Positions 43,907 through 54,167 of a DNA stretch of 64,000 nucleotides are shown piece after piece. Origin of the DNA: Lachnospiraceae bacterium (lineage in GTDB: Bacteria; Bacillota; Clostridia; Lachnospirales; Lachnospiraceae); contig CAADTP010000030.1 of assembly GCA_900751995.1 (NCBI GenBank), positions 1 through 64,000 of the forward strand. The letters are read 5' to 3'. Made by a program: the position numbers and the translations under genes. Position 1 is the stretch's first letter, and the number at the start of each line of letters is the position of its first letter. The notes beneath the pieces were generated by a model, which was given only the letters and a program-made list of their open reading frames with translations, was not told the DNA's origin and ran no database searches.

Positions 43907-46165
43907 ATGAAACTTTACGATACCGGCGTTTATCTTCAGAACGGACAGGAAATCATTCCCGAGAACCAGGCTGATCTGCCTGTAGCGAAAGAAGAGGCTG
44001 CTAAGAATACCATCGCATATTCTATTCTCAAGGCTCACAATAAATCCGATAACATGGAGAAGCTTCAGATCAAATTCGATAAACTGACTTCCCATGATAT
44101 CACATTTGTGGGAATCATCCAGACTGCGAGAGCTTCAGGACTTGAAAAGTTCCCGGTACCATATGTACTGACCAACTGCCATAACTCCCTCTGTGCAGTA
44201 GGTGGAACCATCAATGAAGATGACCACATGTTTGGTCTCACCTGTGCCAAAAAGTACGGCGGAGTTTATGTACCGCCTCATCAGGCAGTTATCCATCAGT
44301 TTGCAAGAGAAATGCTTGCAGGCGGCGGAAAGATGATCCTCGGCTCCGACAGTCATACAAGATACGGAGCACTTGGAACCATGGCTATGGGAGAGGGCGG
44401 ACCGGAGCTTGTAAAACAGCTTCTCTGCCAGACATACGATATTAATATGCCAGGAGTAGTTGCTATTTATCTGAAAGGTGCTCCACGTCCGGGTGTAGGA
44501 CCGCAGGATGTTGCGCTTGCCATCATCGGCGAGGTTTTTGCCAACGGCTATGTGAAGAATAAGGTTATGGAGTTCGTTGGACCAGGCGTTGCCAGCTTAA
44601 GCGCAGATTTCCGTATCGGTGTTGATGTTATGACAACAGAAACCACATGTCTTTCCTCCATCTGGCAGACAGATGCGAAGATCGAGGAATTCTATGCGAT
44701 CCACGGAAGACCGGAGGATTATAAAGAACTGAAACCGGGCAACGTTGCATACTATGACGGCTGTGTAGAGATCGACCTCAGTGAGATCAAACCAATGATC
44801 GCAATGCCGTTCCACCCAAGTAACACCTACACCATCGATGAGCTGAAGGCAAACCTTGACGATATCCTTGCAGATGTGGAGAAGAGAGCACAGGTAAGTC
44901 TTGACGGAAAGATTCCGTTTACATTGAGAGACAAGGTAGTTGATGGCAAGCTTTATGTTGAGCAGGGAATCATCGCCGGCTGTGCAGGCGGTGGATTCGA
45001 GAATATCTGCGCTGCAGCAGATATCCTCAAGGGCAAAAATATCGGCCATGATGCCTTCACCTTAAGTGTATACCCGGCAAGTACTCCAATCTACATGGAA
45101 CTGGCTAAGAATGGTGTTCTTGCAGAACTGATCGGAACAGGCGCAGTTGTGAAAACTGCATTCTGCGGACCGTGCTTCGGCGCCGGAGATACACCTGCAA
45201 ACAATGCATTCAGTATCCGTCATACAACCAGAAACTTCCCGAACCGTGAAGGCTCCAAGATCCAGAACGGTCAGATCTCTTCGGTTGCACTTATGGATGC
45301 ACGTTCCATTGCAGCTACAGCAGCAAACAAGGGATTCCTTACCTCAGCAGAGGAGTTTGACGGAAGCTATTCCGAGCATAAATACTACTTCGATAAGTCT
45401 ATCTACGAGAACCGTGTATTTGACAGCAAGGGCGTGGCGGATCCAAGCGTAGAGATCCAGTTTGGACCGAATATCAAAGACTGGCCGGAGATGGCTGCAC
45501 TTGCAGACAACCTGATCCTGAAGGTTGTTTCCGAGATCCACGATCCGGTTACTACCACTGACGAGCTGATCCCGTCCGGTGAGACATCCTCCTACCGTTC
45601 CAATCCGCTTGGACTTGCAGAGTTCACACTCTCCAGAAAAGACCCGGCTTACGTAGGTCGTGCAAAAGAGATCCAGGCAGCACAGAAGGCAATTCAGGCA
45701 GGTCAGTGCCCGGCTGAGGCAGTTCCGGAACTGAAACCGGTTATGGAAACCATCCATAAATCCTATCCGGATGTTGACAAGACAAACCTTGGCGTAGGAA
45801 GCACCATCTTTGCAGTGAAACCTGGCGATGGTTCTGCAAGAGAGCAGGCTGCATCCTGCCAGAAGGTACTTGGCGGCTGGGCAAACATTGCCAATGAGTA
45901 TGCAACCAAGAGATATCGTTCCAATCTGATCAACTGGGGTATGCTTCCATTCCTGATCCCGTCCGGAGATCTTCCGTTCAAGAACGGTGATTATCTGTTC
46001 TTCCCGGGAATCCGCAAGGCGGTTGAGGAAAAAGCAGACGTGATCAAGGGATATACTGTTGAAGGTGATTCTTTGAAGGAGTTCGATGTAACTCTGGGTG
46101 AGCTGACAGATGATGAGAGAGAGATCATCCTTAAGGGTTGTCTGATCAATTATAATCGTAAATAG
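43907..46165 (+). CDS. Aconitase-family hydratase, YbhJ type
   Basis: This 752-residue protein belongs to the aconitase superfamily but resembles the YbhJ branch rather than AcnA or Acn[21 protein letters not shown], then [20 protein letters not shown], then [15 protein letters not shown]. Cysteines at the three cluster-ligand positions are retained ([12 protein letters not shown] and FCGPCFGAG), so a 4Fe-4S cluster is likely. No citrate synthase or isocitrate dehydrogenase gene lies alongside, which does not support a standard citric acid cycle operon. The substrate of this branch is not established. It has its own strong promoter and terminator. Confidence 0.8.
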   Translation: MKLYDTGVYLQNGQEIIPENQADLPVAKEEAAKNTIAYSILKAHNKSDNMEKLQIKFDKLTSHDITFVGIIQTARASGLEKFPVPYVLTNCHNSLCAVGGTINEDDHMFGLTCAKKYGGVYVPPHQAVIHQFAREMLAGGGKMILGSDSHTRYGALGTMAMGEGGPELVKQLLCQTYDINMPGVVAIYLKGAPRPGVGPQDVALAIIGEVFANGYVKNKVMEFVGPGVASLSADFRIGVDVMTTETTCLSSIWQTDAKIEEFYAIHGRPEDYKELKPGNVAYYDGCVEIDLSEIKPMIAMPFHPSNTYTIDELKANLDDILADVEKRAQVSLDGKIPFTLRDKVVDGKLYVEQGIIAGCAGGGFENICAAADILKGKNIGHDAFTLSVYPASTPIYMELAKNGVLAELIGTGAVVKTAFCGPCFGAGDTPANNAFSIRHTTRNFPNREGSKIQNGQISSVALMDARSIAATAANKGFLTSAEEFDGSYSEHKYYFDKSIYENRVFDSKGVADPSVEIQFGPNIKDWPEMAALADNLILKVVSEIHDPVTTTDELIPSGETSSYRSNPLGLAEFTLSRKDPAYVGRAKEIQAAQKAIQAGQCPAEAVPELKPVMETIHKSYPDVDKTNLGVGSTIFAVKPGDGSAREQAASCQKVLGGWANIANEYATKRYRSNLINWGMLPFLIPSGDLPFKNGDYLFFPGIRKAVEEKADVIKGYTVEGDSLKEFDVTLGELTDDEREIILKGCLINYNRK

Positions 46166-46175
46166 ATGCAGGGAT

Positions 46176-46239
46176 TGAACATATGTAGAGCGTGAAGGCG
46201 TTGGAGCTGTGTTCATGAATATGCTGCAGAGCGGAATAT
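46176..46239 (+). repeat. Short dispersed repeat, copy B
   Basis: TGAACATA (46176-46183), TGTTCAT, then ATGC-n-GCAGAG-n-GGAA-n-AT match the order and tail of copy A at 27664-27717. The spacing between the stem halves is longer here. Confidence 0.5.
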
Positions 46240-46267
46240 AGTAATTTAAGAATTTCCGTGTTGTTTT

Positions 46268-46316
46268 GCAGACTGGTGACCGTTTTAATCGAGGTTGCCG
46301 GTCTGCTTTTTGTTTT
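46268..46316 (+). terminator. Intrinsic terminator after the aconitase-family gene
   Basis: GCAGACTGGTGACC (46268-46281) pairs with GGTTGCCGGTCTGC (46293-46306) with three G-U pairs, followed by TTTTTGTTTTT. Confidence 0.88.
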
Positions 46317-46385
46317 TGGGGTGTGGTTTTGGGAAGTTTTTAGGGTTATGGATACTTATTTTTATGGGATGTGGACGATGCGGAC

Positions 46386-46627
46386 GCGTGAGGTGTCCTG
46401 TGGGGAGCAGAGGCTGTCGTTTCGCCTGGTCATACTAAGCGTCTGAGGCAACCTGTGAAAAGGCCGGCCCATAACTCGCCATGTACGCTGATGCGTACCT
46501 GTCTCAGACAGATGGGCCTTATTCTGCGGCCTGTATCCGCAGAATACCTTTCCACAGGTCACCTCAGACGCCAAGTATGACCAAAGACTCACTCCGAAGC
46601 CCCTGCTCCTCACAGGACACCTCACGC
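46386..46627. repeat. Large compound palindrome A
   Basis: Outer arms of about 80 bases (46386-46463 and 46547-46627) are nearly complementary, beginning GCGTGAGGTGTCCTGTG and ending CACAGGACACCTCACGC. Inside are GGCCCAT/ATGGGCC (46466-46518), GTACGC/GCGTAC (46483-46498), CTGTC/GACAG (46499-46511) and ATTCTGCGG/CCGCAGAAT (46521-46545). The whole could fold as a branched cruciform or RNA. No protein is encoded. Confidence 0.8.
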
Positions 46628-46682
46628 TGACATTCCCAGAGACAAACCCCAGCCCCGGTAAAAATATCAAGAAAAGCTTAAC

Positions 46683-46751
46683 AAATGATGACCGTCTCAA
46701 CACTCTTCGTTATTTAATTTTTCTTCCTCTTCGTTCTTTCGAATAAAGTTT
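46683..46751 (+). repeat. 69-bp inverted repeat, left arm
   Basis: Starts AAATGATGACCGTCTC and ends CGAATAAAGTTT. Its reverse complement occurs at 48178-48246 with, by eye, one mismatch in 69 bases. Confidence 0.9.
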
Positions 46752-46760
46752 ATCTCAATC

Positions 46761-46820
46761 CCCTGCAAACATTGCAAAGTACAAACATTGTAAAGTACGA
46801 ACATTGCAATTTTTGCAGGG
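46761..46820 (+). repeat. Three tandem 16-bp repeats inside a short inverted repeat
   Basis: The units are CAAACATTGCAAAGTA (46766), CAAACATTGTAAAGTA (46782) and CGAACATTGCAATTTT (46798). CCCTGCAAA and TTTTGCAGGG bound the array as an inverted repeat. The layout recalls binding-site iterons. Confidence 0.75.
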
Positions 46821-46882
46821 CCAATACAGTCACACAGAAACTTTTCTAACTAACTTTCCATGTTCGAAAGTCAGGGCGGGAA

Positions 46883-47068
46883 GGACGGGCGGGGCGGGTG
46901 CCTCTGCAGGAGACGTAGTACTTCTTAGGCCGCGGGGAGGCTGCGTTGCTGGAAAAATCCCAGCTGTTTGAGCGTTAGCGAGTTCTGGGATTTTTTCAGC
47001 GGTTTTAGCAGAATCCCCGCAGCCTTAGAAGCACTAGACCTCCGAAGCCTCACCCGCCCCGCCCGTCC
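46883..47068. repeat. Large compound palindrome B
   Basis: Three nested pairs are seen: an 18-bp perfect GC-rich pair (46883-46900 with 47051-47068, GGACGGGCGGGGCGGGTG), a 24-base imperfect pair (46915-46938 with 47014-47037), and a 16-base pair with one mismatch (46948-46963 with 46985-47000; GCTGGAAAAATCCCAG). The loop contains GAGCGTTAGCGAGTT. The innermost stem could terminate transcription in both directions. Confidence 0.8.
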
Positions 47069-47213
47069 TTCACGCCCGTCCGTTCGCGACATACCCTACA
47101 TTCACAACAGTATAAATTAACAGAAAATAATAAAAAACACAAACAAATTATAAAATATAAACACATAATAAAACAAATAAATAAAAATAATGGCATAAAA
47201 ACACAAAAATGTA

Positions 47214-47242
47214 TTGACAAATATCCGCAACGATGTTATTAT
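47214..47242 (+). promoter_or_regulatory. Strong promoter inside the non-coding locus
   Basis: A perfect TTGACA (47214-47219) and TATTAT (47237-47242) are spaced by 17 bases. No open reading frame of normal size follows, so the product is expected to be an RNA. Confidence 0.78.
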
Positions 47243-47248
47243 AAGACC

Positions 47249-48284
47249 ATCAAAAACAACAAGAGAAAAACAAAAAAGAAAATCATTCAATTCATAGCAT
47301 AGATGCACATGAAGGATGAAGAAAGGAAAAGGTGATTCCAGTGGGAACATAAACAAACACCATCATCAATATGAGAGTGACAGGAACCGGATTTCCTGCA
47401 AGAAAGACCTGATACAGATCACATATGATACACCTTAAGAAAACAGAAGTTTCTTTTATGAAATATAAATAAGATCCTCTTAAATCTTACTTATATTTTA
47501 AGAAATCAGAAACAAAAGGAAATCAGTATTTCAGGTAATATAGAATCGGTAACTCATATTGAACAACTGTCACACACCTGATACAAAGATTTCAGGAAAT
47601 ATGTAAAGAAATATTTCCCGAAAGAGTAAAACCCTCAACTCACCGGTTCGTTGGAAAGAAGAGATTCCAAGAACAAACGTGAAGATGAGAACGATACTTT
47701 GAAATGCATATCAGAACCATTAGGATATGGATTGAAGCTTTGCATCAGAAGAATATCTGAGAGGATATTAAAAATAGAAGAATCGGGCAGGAACTTTTTT
47801 CCAGGATACTTTAAAGAACTGCAGAGGAGAAAATCCCAATAGGTCGATTTGAATCAGCAGATCGCAAAGTACAGAGATGACAAATGGTTTTGAATTTAAG
47901 AAGTTAAGTCCAGAATTGTTTAGTGAACAGGAAAAAGTATAACCACCGAAATTCTTCAGATAAACAGGAAATCAAACATCGTAAAAAATGATTTCTGATC
48001 TATAAAACTTTCTAAATAATCGAAGAGATATACTTACATATATCAGTCGTTTATGAGCAGGAAATAAAAAAGAAGAGAGAATCTGAAAAAGAAAAATTTC
48101 AAAATTGAATAAAGAGAATCGAAATTATTTTATAAAATATATAAAATCAAAGATTTCGATTGATAAGTATAACAAGAAAACTTTATTCGAAAGAACGAAG
48201 AGGAAGAAAAATTGAATAACGAAGAGTGTTGAGACGGTCATCATTTTTGGAAACTGTAAAAGTAAAAAAAGTGATGACCGTCTC
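47249..48284 (+). ncRNA. Candidate large structured non-coding RNA
   Basis: About 1 kb downstream of a consensus promoter has no credible coding frame. It contains many short inverted repeats: 47381-47398, 47461-47498 (15-bp arms, one mismatch), 47595-47618, 47651-47670, 47752-47769, 47968-47995, 48027-48044 and 48117-48161. It ends with GAGACGGTCATCA (48231-48243) pairing perfectly with TGATGACCGTCTC (48272-48284). The ends are estimates. Known large bacterial RNAs such as OLE, GOLLD and ROOL have comparable size and density of stems, but I could not match any of them. AT-rich decayed DNA is the main alternative. Confidence 0.45.
48178..48246 (-). repeat. 69-bp inverted repeat, right arm
   Basis: Reverse complement of 46683-46751 with one difference. 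The outer end (GAGACGGTCATCA) also pairs with 48272-48284, forming a local hairpin. The arms enclose about 1.43 kb. Confidence 0.9.
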
Positions 48285-48469
48285 GTTGTGTATATAAGAT
48301 TGCATATATTAAGTATACAACCGTTCCGAAAAGCCCTGGATAAAATAATATGATCCGAGCAGAAAGCAAAATTTTCGATCAGAGATTTTCCGAACAGTTA
48401 TATTTATCAGTTGCCATCAAAAACATCATCAGTTATACTTCTGTGAGAAAGGAAGTAAGATGAGAAAAT

Positions 48470-49168
48470 ATGTGGAATTATCAGATTGAAGAAAATATTT
48501 TATATGAAGACAAAGAGATCCTTGTGTGCAGAAAAACAGCAGGAATGCCGGTGCAGGCAGCAAAAATAGGAACAATGGATATGGAAAGTGCCCTGAAAAA
48601 TTATCTGGCACAAAAAACACCGGGAAAGATCCCATATCTGGGAGTAGTACATCGCCTTGATCAGCCGGTAGAAGGCATTCTTGTATTTGCGAAAACATCC
48701 GAAGCAGCAGGAAATTTGAGTAAACAGATGATGGCAGGAGGCGCCGGAAAATATTACCTGGCAGTAACAGAGGGAAAAGCAAAGAGCTCAGAAGGGACTC
48801 TTACAGACTATCTGAAAAAAAATGGAAAAGCCAACATGTCTCAGGTGGTGTCTGCCAATACACCGGGAGCAAAAAAAGCGATCCTTCACTATAAAGTTCT
48901 GGATCAGCAGGAGATAAACGGAAAATCCCGGACACTTCTTAAGATCAGGCTGGAAACAGGTCGGCATCATCAGATCCGTGTGCAGCTCTCTCATGAGGGA
49001 CTGCCCCTTCTTGGAGACCGGAAATATAATCCTTCGGGAGAAAAAGGTACATCACTGGGACTTTGTTCCAGTTGTCTGGAATTCAAACACCCCAGAACAG
49101 GAAAAATGATGAAGTTTGAAACAGAGCCACAGGGAAGCGCGTTTCTGGATTTTGTGAAAAAAGTGTAA
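48470..49168 (+). CDS. RluA-family pseudouridine synthase
   Basis: This 232-residue enzyme converts uridine to pseudouridine in rRNA or tRNA. The catalytic motif is VVHRLDQPVEGILVFAKT, with Asp in HRLD. KYYLAVTEG, LETGRHHQIRVQLSHEG and LGDRKY complete the RluA pattern. There is no S4 domain, so it is a short stand-alone form. ATG 48470 is used. A nine-codon frame starting at 48460, nearer the GGAAG site, overlaps it in another frame and could dampen translation. Confidence 0.9.
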   Translation: MWNYQIEENILYEDKEILVCRKTAGMPVQAAKIGTMDMESALKNYLAQKTPGKIPYLGVVHRLDQPVEGILVFAKTSEAAGNLSKQMMAGGAGKYYLAVTEGKAKSSEGTLTDYLKKNGKANMSQVVSANTPGAKKAILHYKVLDQQEINGKSRTLLKIRLETGRHHQIRVQLSHEGLPLLGDRKYNPSGEKGTSLGLCSSCLEFKHPRTGKMMKFETEPQGSAFLDFVKKV

Positions 49169-49174
49169 AAACTC

Positions 49175-49202
49175 TGGACGGAAATACGAAAAAGTGTATA
49201 AT
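49175..49202 (+). promoter_or_regulatory. Promoter of the sugar-binding lipoprotein gene
   Basis: TGGACG (49175-49180) and a perfect TATAAT (49197-49202) are 16 bases apart. The leader of about 100 bases contains AAGTTACTG and AGTAACC repeats. Confidence 0.5.
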
Positions 49203-49308
49203 GTAAAAAGCAAGTAACCAAATGTAAGATTTTTGTAAAGTATAAGTTACTGTGGACGGACAAGGCAGACGATAAAGAACAGTAACCAGCGAGGAAGAGG
49301 AGATTACA

Positions 49309-50406
49309 ATGAAAAGAGCTGCAGTAGCGTCAGCAGCCTTGTTGGCTGTGGCAACCCTGCTGACAGGCTGTCAGAAAGAAGAAGTAGAAAAGCTTGTTGC
49401 ACCGATTGTAGCAGATGTCCAGGAAACCCCTGAAGCAACCGAAGTGGAAGAAGAAAAAAGCCCGCTGATCCCTGAGATCGATGACACTCTTTCTATTGAA
49501 GAAGGTGCCAGAATAGCTGTTGTCAGCAAAAGCAAAAAAGGCGAGTTCTGGAATAAAGTAAAAGAAGGAATGGAAGCTGCTGTCAAGGACGTAAATGAAG
49601 CGTATGGTTTCAAAAAAGACAAGCAGATCACGATGACCTTTGAGGGTCCGGATGATGAAGAGGACGTAGAAAGTCAGATCAATACTCTTGATGCAGTGAT
49701 CGCTGAGAATCCATCTGTAGTGTGTCTTTCTGCCGGAGATATGGATTCCTGTCAGGCACAGCTGGAAGCAGCGAAAGAGAACGGAATTCCGGTGGTCGCA
49801 TTTGATTCCAATGTCAGTGATACGAAGCTGGTCAGAGCTTTCCGTGGAACAGACAATACACAGATCGGCAAATATGCAGCATATAAGCTTGGCAGCGCCA
49901 TTGGCAAAATGGGAAATGTGGCTGTTTTTTCCGCACAGGAGAAAACACAGAGCGCGCAGGAGCGTGTAAAAGGATTTCTGGATAATATTGCAAATTATAC
50001 GGATATTAAAGTGGTGGAAACCGTATATTCTGACCAGGTTGATGATATGAAGGAAGCCATGAAGGAAGTTCTGGATAAATATCCGGCATTGGATGGTGTT
50101 TTCTGCACCAATGCCGAGGTTTCTGAAATGTTTCTGGAGGTAAATAAGGACACAGGAGAAAATAAAGTTGCTATGGTAGGCGTAGATGCAACCAGCAAAC
50201 AGCAGGAAGCGATCCAGAAAGGGGAAGAACTGGGAGTGCTTTCACAGAATCCTTATGCGATGGGATATCAGACCATGTGGGCGGCTATTCAGTCTACTGC
50301 ACCGAAGAAGGAAACAAAGATTGATAAGAAGGTTTTACTTGATCCGATATGGATCGATGCTGAGAATATCAAAAGCGAAGACATTGCAAATTACCTGTAC
50401 AATTAA
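49309..50406 (+). CDS. Sugar-type ABC substrate-binding lipoprotein
   Basis: This 365-residue protein has a lipoprotein signal (MKRAAVASAALLAVATLLTG followed by Cys) and a periplasmic-binding-protein fold of the ribose/galactose group (Peripla_BP_4): RIAVVSKSKKGEFWNKVKEG, VVCLSAGDMDSCQAQLEAAK, GIPVVAFDSNVSD, FRGTDNTQIGKYAAYKLG, VAMVGVDATSKQQEAI. A Glu-rich linker follows the anchoring Cys. No transporter permease or ATPase gene is adjacent. It may serve a transporter encoded elsewhere or act as a sensor. A terminator follows, so it is monocistronic. Confidence 0.87.
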   Translation: MKRAAVASAALLAVATLLTGCQKEEVEKLVAPIVADVQETPEATEVEEEKSPLIPEIDDTLSIEEGARIAVVSKSKKGEFWNKVKEGMEAAVKDVNEAYGFKKDKQITMTFEGPDDEEDVESQINTLDAVIAENPSVVCLSAGDMDSCQAQLEAAKENGIPVVAFDSNVSDTKLVRAFRGTDNTQIGKYAAYKLGSAIGKMGNVAVFSAQEKTQSAQERVKGFLDNIANYTDIKVVETVYSDQVDDMKEAMKEVLDKYPALDGVFCTNAEVSEMFLEVNKDTGENKVAMVGVDATSKQQEAIQKGEELGVLSQNPYAMGYQTMWAAIQSTAPKKETKIDKKVLLDPIWIDAENIKSEDIANYLYN

Positions 50407-50476
50407 CAAATAGAACAGATAGCTACTGTAGGTCGGGTGAATAGGTTAGTCCGCATTCACCGTCTGTTCATAATTG

Positions 50477-50535
50477 AAAGCCATCAGTCCGATGAAGATG
50501 TAAAAAACATTTTCATCGGACTGGTGGCTTTTTTT
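50477..50535 (+). terminator. Intrinsic terminator after the lipoprotein gene
   Basis: A 20-bp stem (50477-50496 with 50512-50531, one G-U pair) is followed by a T-tract. AAAGCC and GGCTTT form its base. Confidence 0.9.
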
Positions 50536-50664
50536 GAATAAAAATAAAAAATATGAATAGAATAAACAAATAAAAAGTGTGCGAAAAAATGGCAAAAATA
50601 TAACATATATGACGACTTTTTGACACAATACAAATAAATTTATCGTTAAATTGCATAATAAACA

Positions 50665-50693
50665 TTGTTTTGAAAAAGCGATTGTGGTACAAT
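50665..50693 (+). promoter_or_regulatory. Promoter of the V-ATPase operon
   Basis: TTGTTT (50665-50670) and TACAAT (50688-50693) are spaced by 17 bases, and TGG before TACAAT makes an extended -10. The start of transcription is about 20 bases before the first gene. Confidence 0.65.
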
Positions 50694-50720
50694 TTGGATA
50701 TGCAGAGAGGCGGTGATCAG

Positions 50721-51029
50721 ATGATCCAGGAAACGATCAAGGCAGTGAAAGAGGCGGAGGCAAAAGCACAGCAGAAGATAAAGGATGCATCCGTCCGTGC
50801 ACAGAGTATCATCAGCGAAGCTGAGAAAGAGGCAGAGAATATTATCAGAAAGGCGGAAACAGCTGCCGGCGAACAGGCGGCATCTGATATGAAAGCAGCC
50901 GAAGAACGTGCACACAGTACAGAGAACACTGTCGTTGGACAGGCGGAGGAAGAGCTTGCAGCTTTGAAAAAGAAAGCGGAGTCGAAGCACGAGCAGGCGA
51001 TCCAGGCAGTAATGGACAGTTTGTTCTGA
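50721..51029 (+). CDS. V-type ATP synthase subunit G/H (NtpF-like stalk)
   Basis: This 102-residue protein is almost entirely a coiled coil rich in Ala, Glu, Lys and Gln (IQETIKAVKEAEAKAQQKIK, then IISEAEKEAENIIRKAE). It forms the peripheral stalk with subunit E that holds the catalytic head in place. ATG 50721 follows GGCGGTGA; an in-frame upstream ATG at 50670 lies in the promoter. It is the first gene of the operon, and subunit I follows after 16 bases. Confidence 0.85.
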   Translation: MIQETIKAVKEAEAKAQQKIKDASVRAQSIISEAEKEAENIIRKAETAAGEQAASDMKAAEERAHSTENTVVGQAEEELAALKKKAESKHEQAIQAVMDSLF

Positions 51030-51045
51030 GAGGGGGAGTGCGAAA

Positions 51046-53527
<2,482 letters not shown>

Positions 53528-53546
53528 TTCATCAGGAGGGCAGAGC

Positions 53547-54140
53547 ATGACAGGATTAGAGAAGATGGTAAGCCAGATTCTTGAAGAGGCCGATGCTTCT
53601 GCAGCCGTTACGATCAGTGATGCGGAGAAAAAAGCCGCAGAGATCCTCAGGGAAGCCGGAGAAAAGGCAGATAAGATCCGGCAGCAGAGAGAAGAACAGT
53701 CCAGGGCAAAGGTGAAAAGCTATGAAGAGCGGACAGCTTCCGCTGCAGATATGAAGAAGCGTACCGCAGTTCTTGCAGCCAAGCAGGAGCTGATCGGAAA
53801 TGTGATCGCAGATGCCTGTGACCGTGTGAAGAATCTGGATGAAGAAAAATATTTTGGGATCCTTAAGAATATGGCTGAGAAATATCTTCTTCCAAGAGAA
53901 GGAGAGATCTGTTTTTCAAAAAAGGATCTGGAACGTATGCCGGCAGGTTTCCGTGAGGAAATAAAGAGCCTGGCACAGAAAAAGGGTGGTGTGCTGGAAA
54001 TTTCCGGTGAAACCCGAAACATAGACGGAGGTTTTATCCTGATATACGGCGGCATTGAGGAAAACTGTTCCATTGATGCCATGTTCGCAGAGAAGCGGGA
54101 TGAGCTTCTGGATCAGGTAAGAAAGATTTTGTTTGCGTAA
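53547..54140 (+). CDS. V-type ATP synthase subunit E
   Basis: This 197-residue peripheral-stalk subunit has a helical N-terminal half rich in Ala, Glu, Lys and Arg (about 1-100) and a globular C-terminal part (GGFILIYGGIEENCSIDAMF, about 160-180) that contacts the head. It pairs with the G/H coiled coil. ATG 53547 is chosen because it follows AGGAGGGC and gives the usual MTGLEKMVSQI start. Confidence 0.92.
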   Translation: MTGLEKMVSQILEEADASAAVTISDAEKKAAEILREAGEKADKIRQQREEQSRAKVKSYEERTASAADMKKRTAVLAAKQELIGNVIADACDRVKNLDEEKYFGILKNMAEKYLLPREGEICFSKKDLERMPAGFREEIKSLAQKKGGVLEISGETRNIDGGFILIYGGIEENCSIDAMFAEKRDELLDQVRKILFA

Positions 54141-54167
54141 AACACCATCGCAAAAAGGAGGGCGTGA

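Noticed and set aside
46766..46813. Small CRISPR array.
   Set aside because: Three contiguous 16-bp units without spacers and no cas genes; these are tandem repeats, not CRISPR.
47651..47842. 63-codon open frame in the non-coding locus.
   Set aside because: No ribosome site, no recognisable motif, and its sequence includes two of the hairpins; best explained as chance.
46350..48470. Insertion sequence with an encoded transposase.
   Set aside because: Long inverted repeats are present but no transposase or recombinase frame is found inside or beside them.
48460..48489. Nine-codon upstream frame as a leader peptide of the pseudouridine synthase gene.
   Set aside because: It is closer to the GGAAG site but too short and without stem-loop context; mentioned only as a possible influence on the main start.
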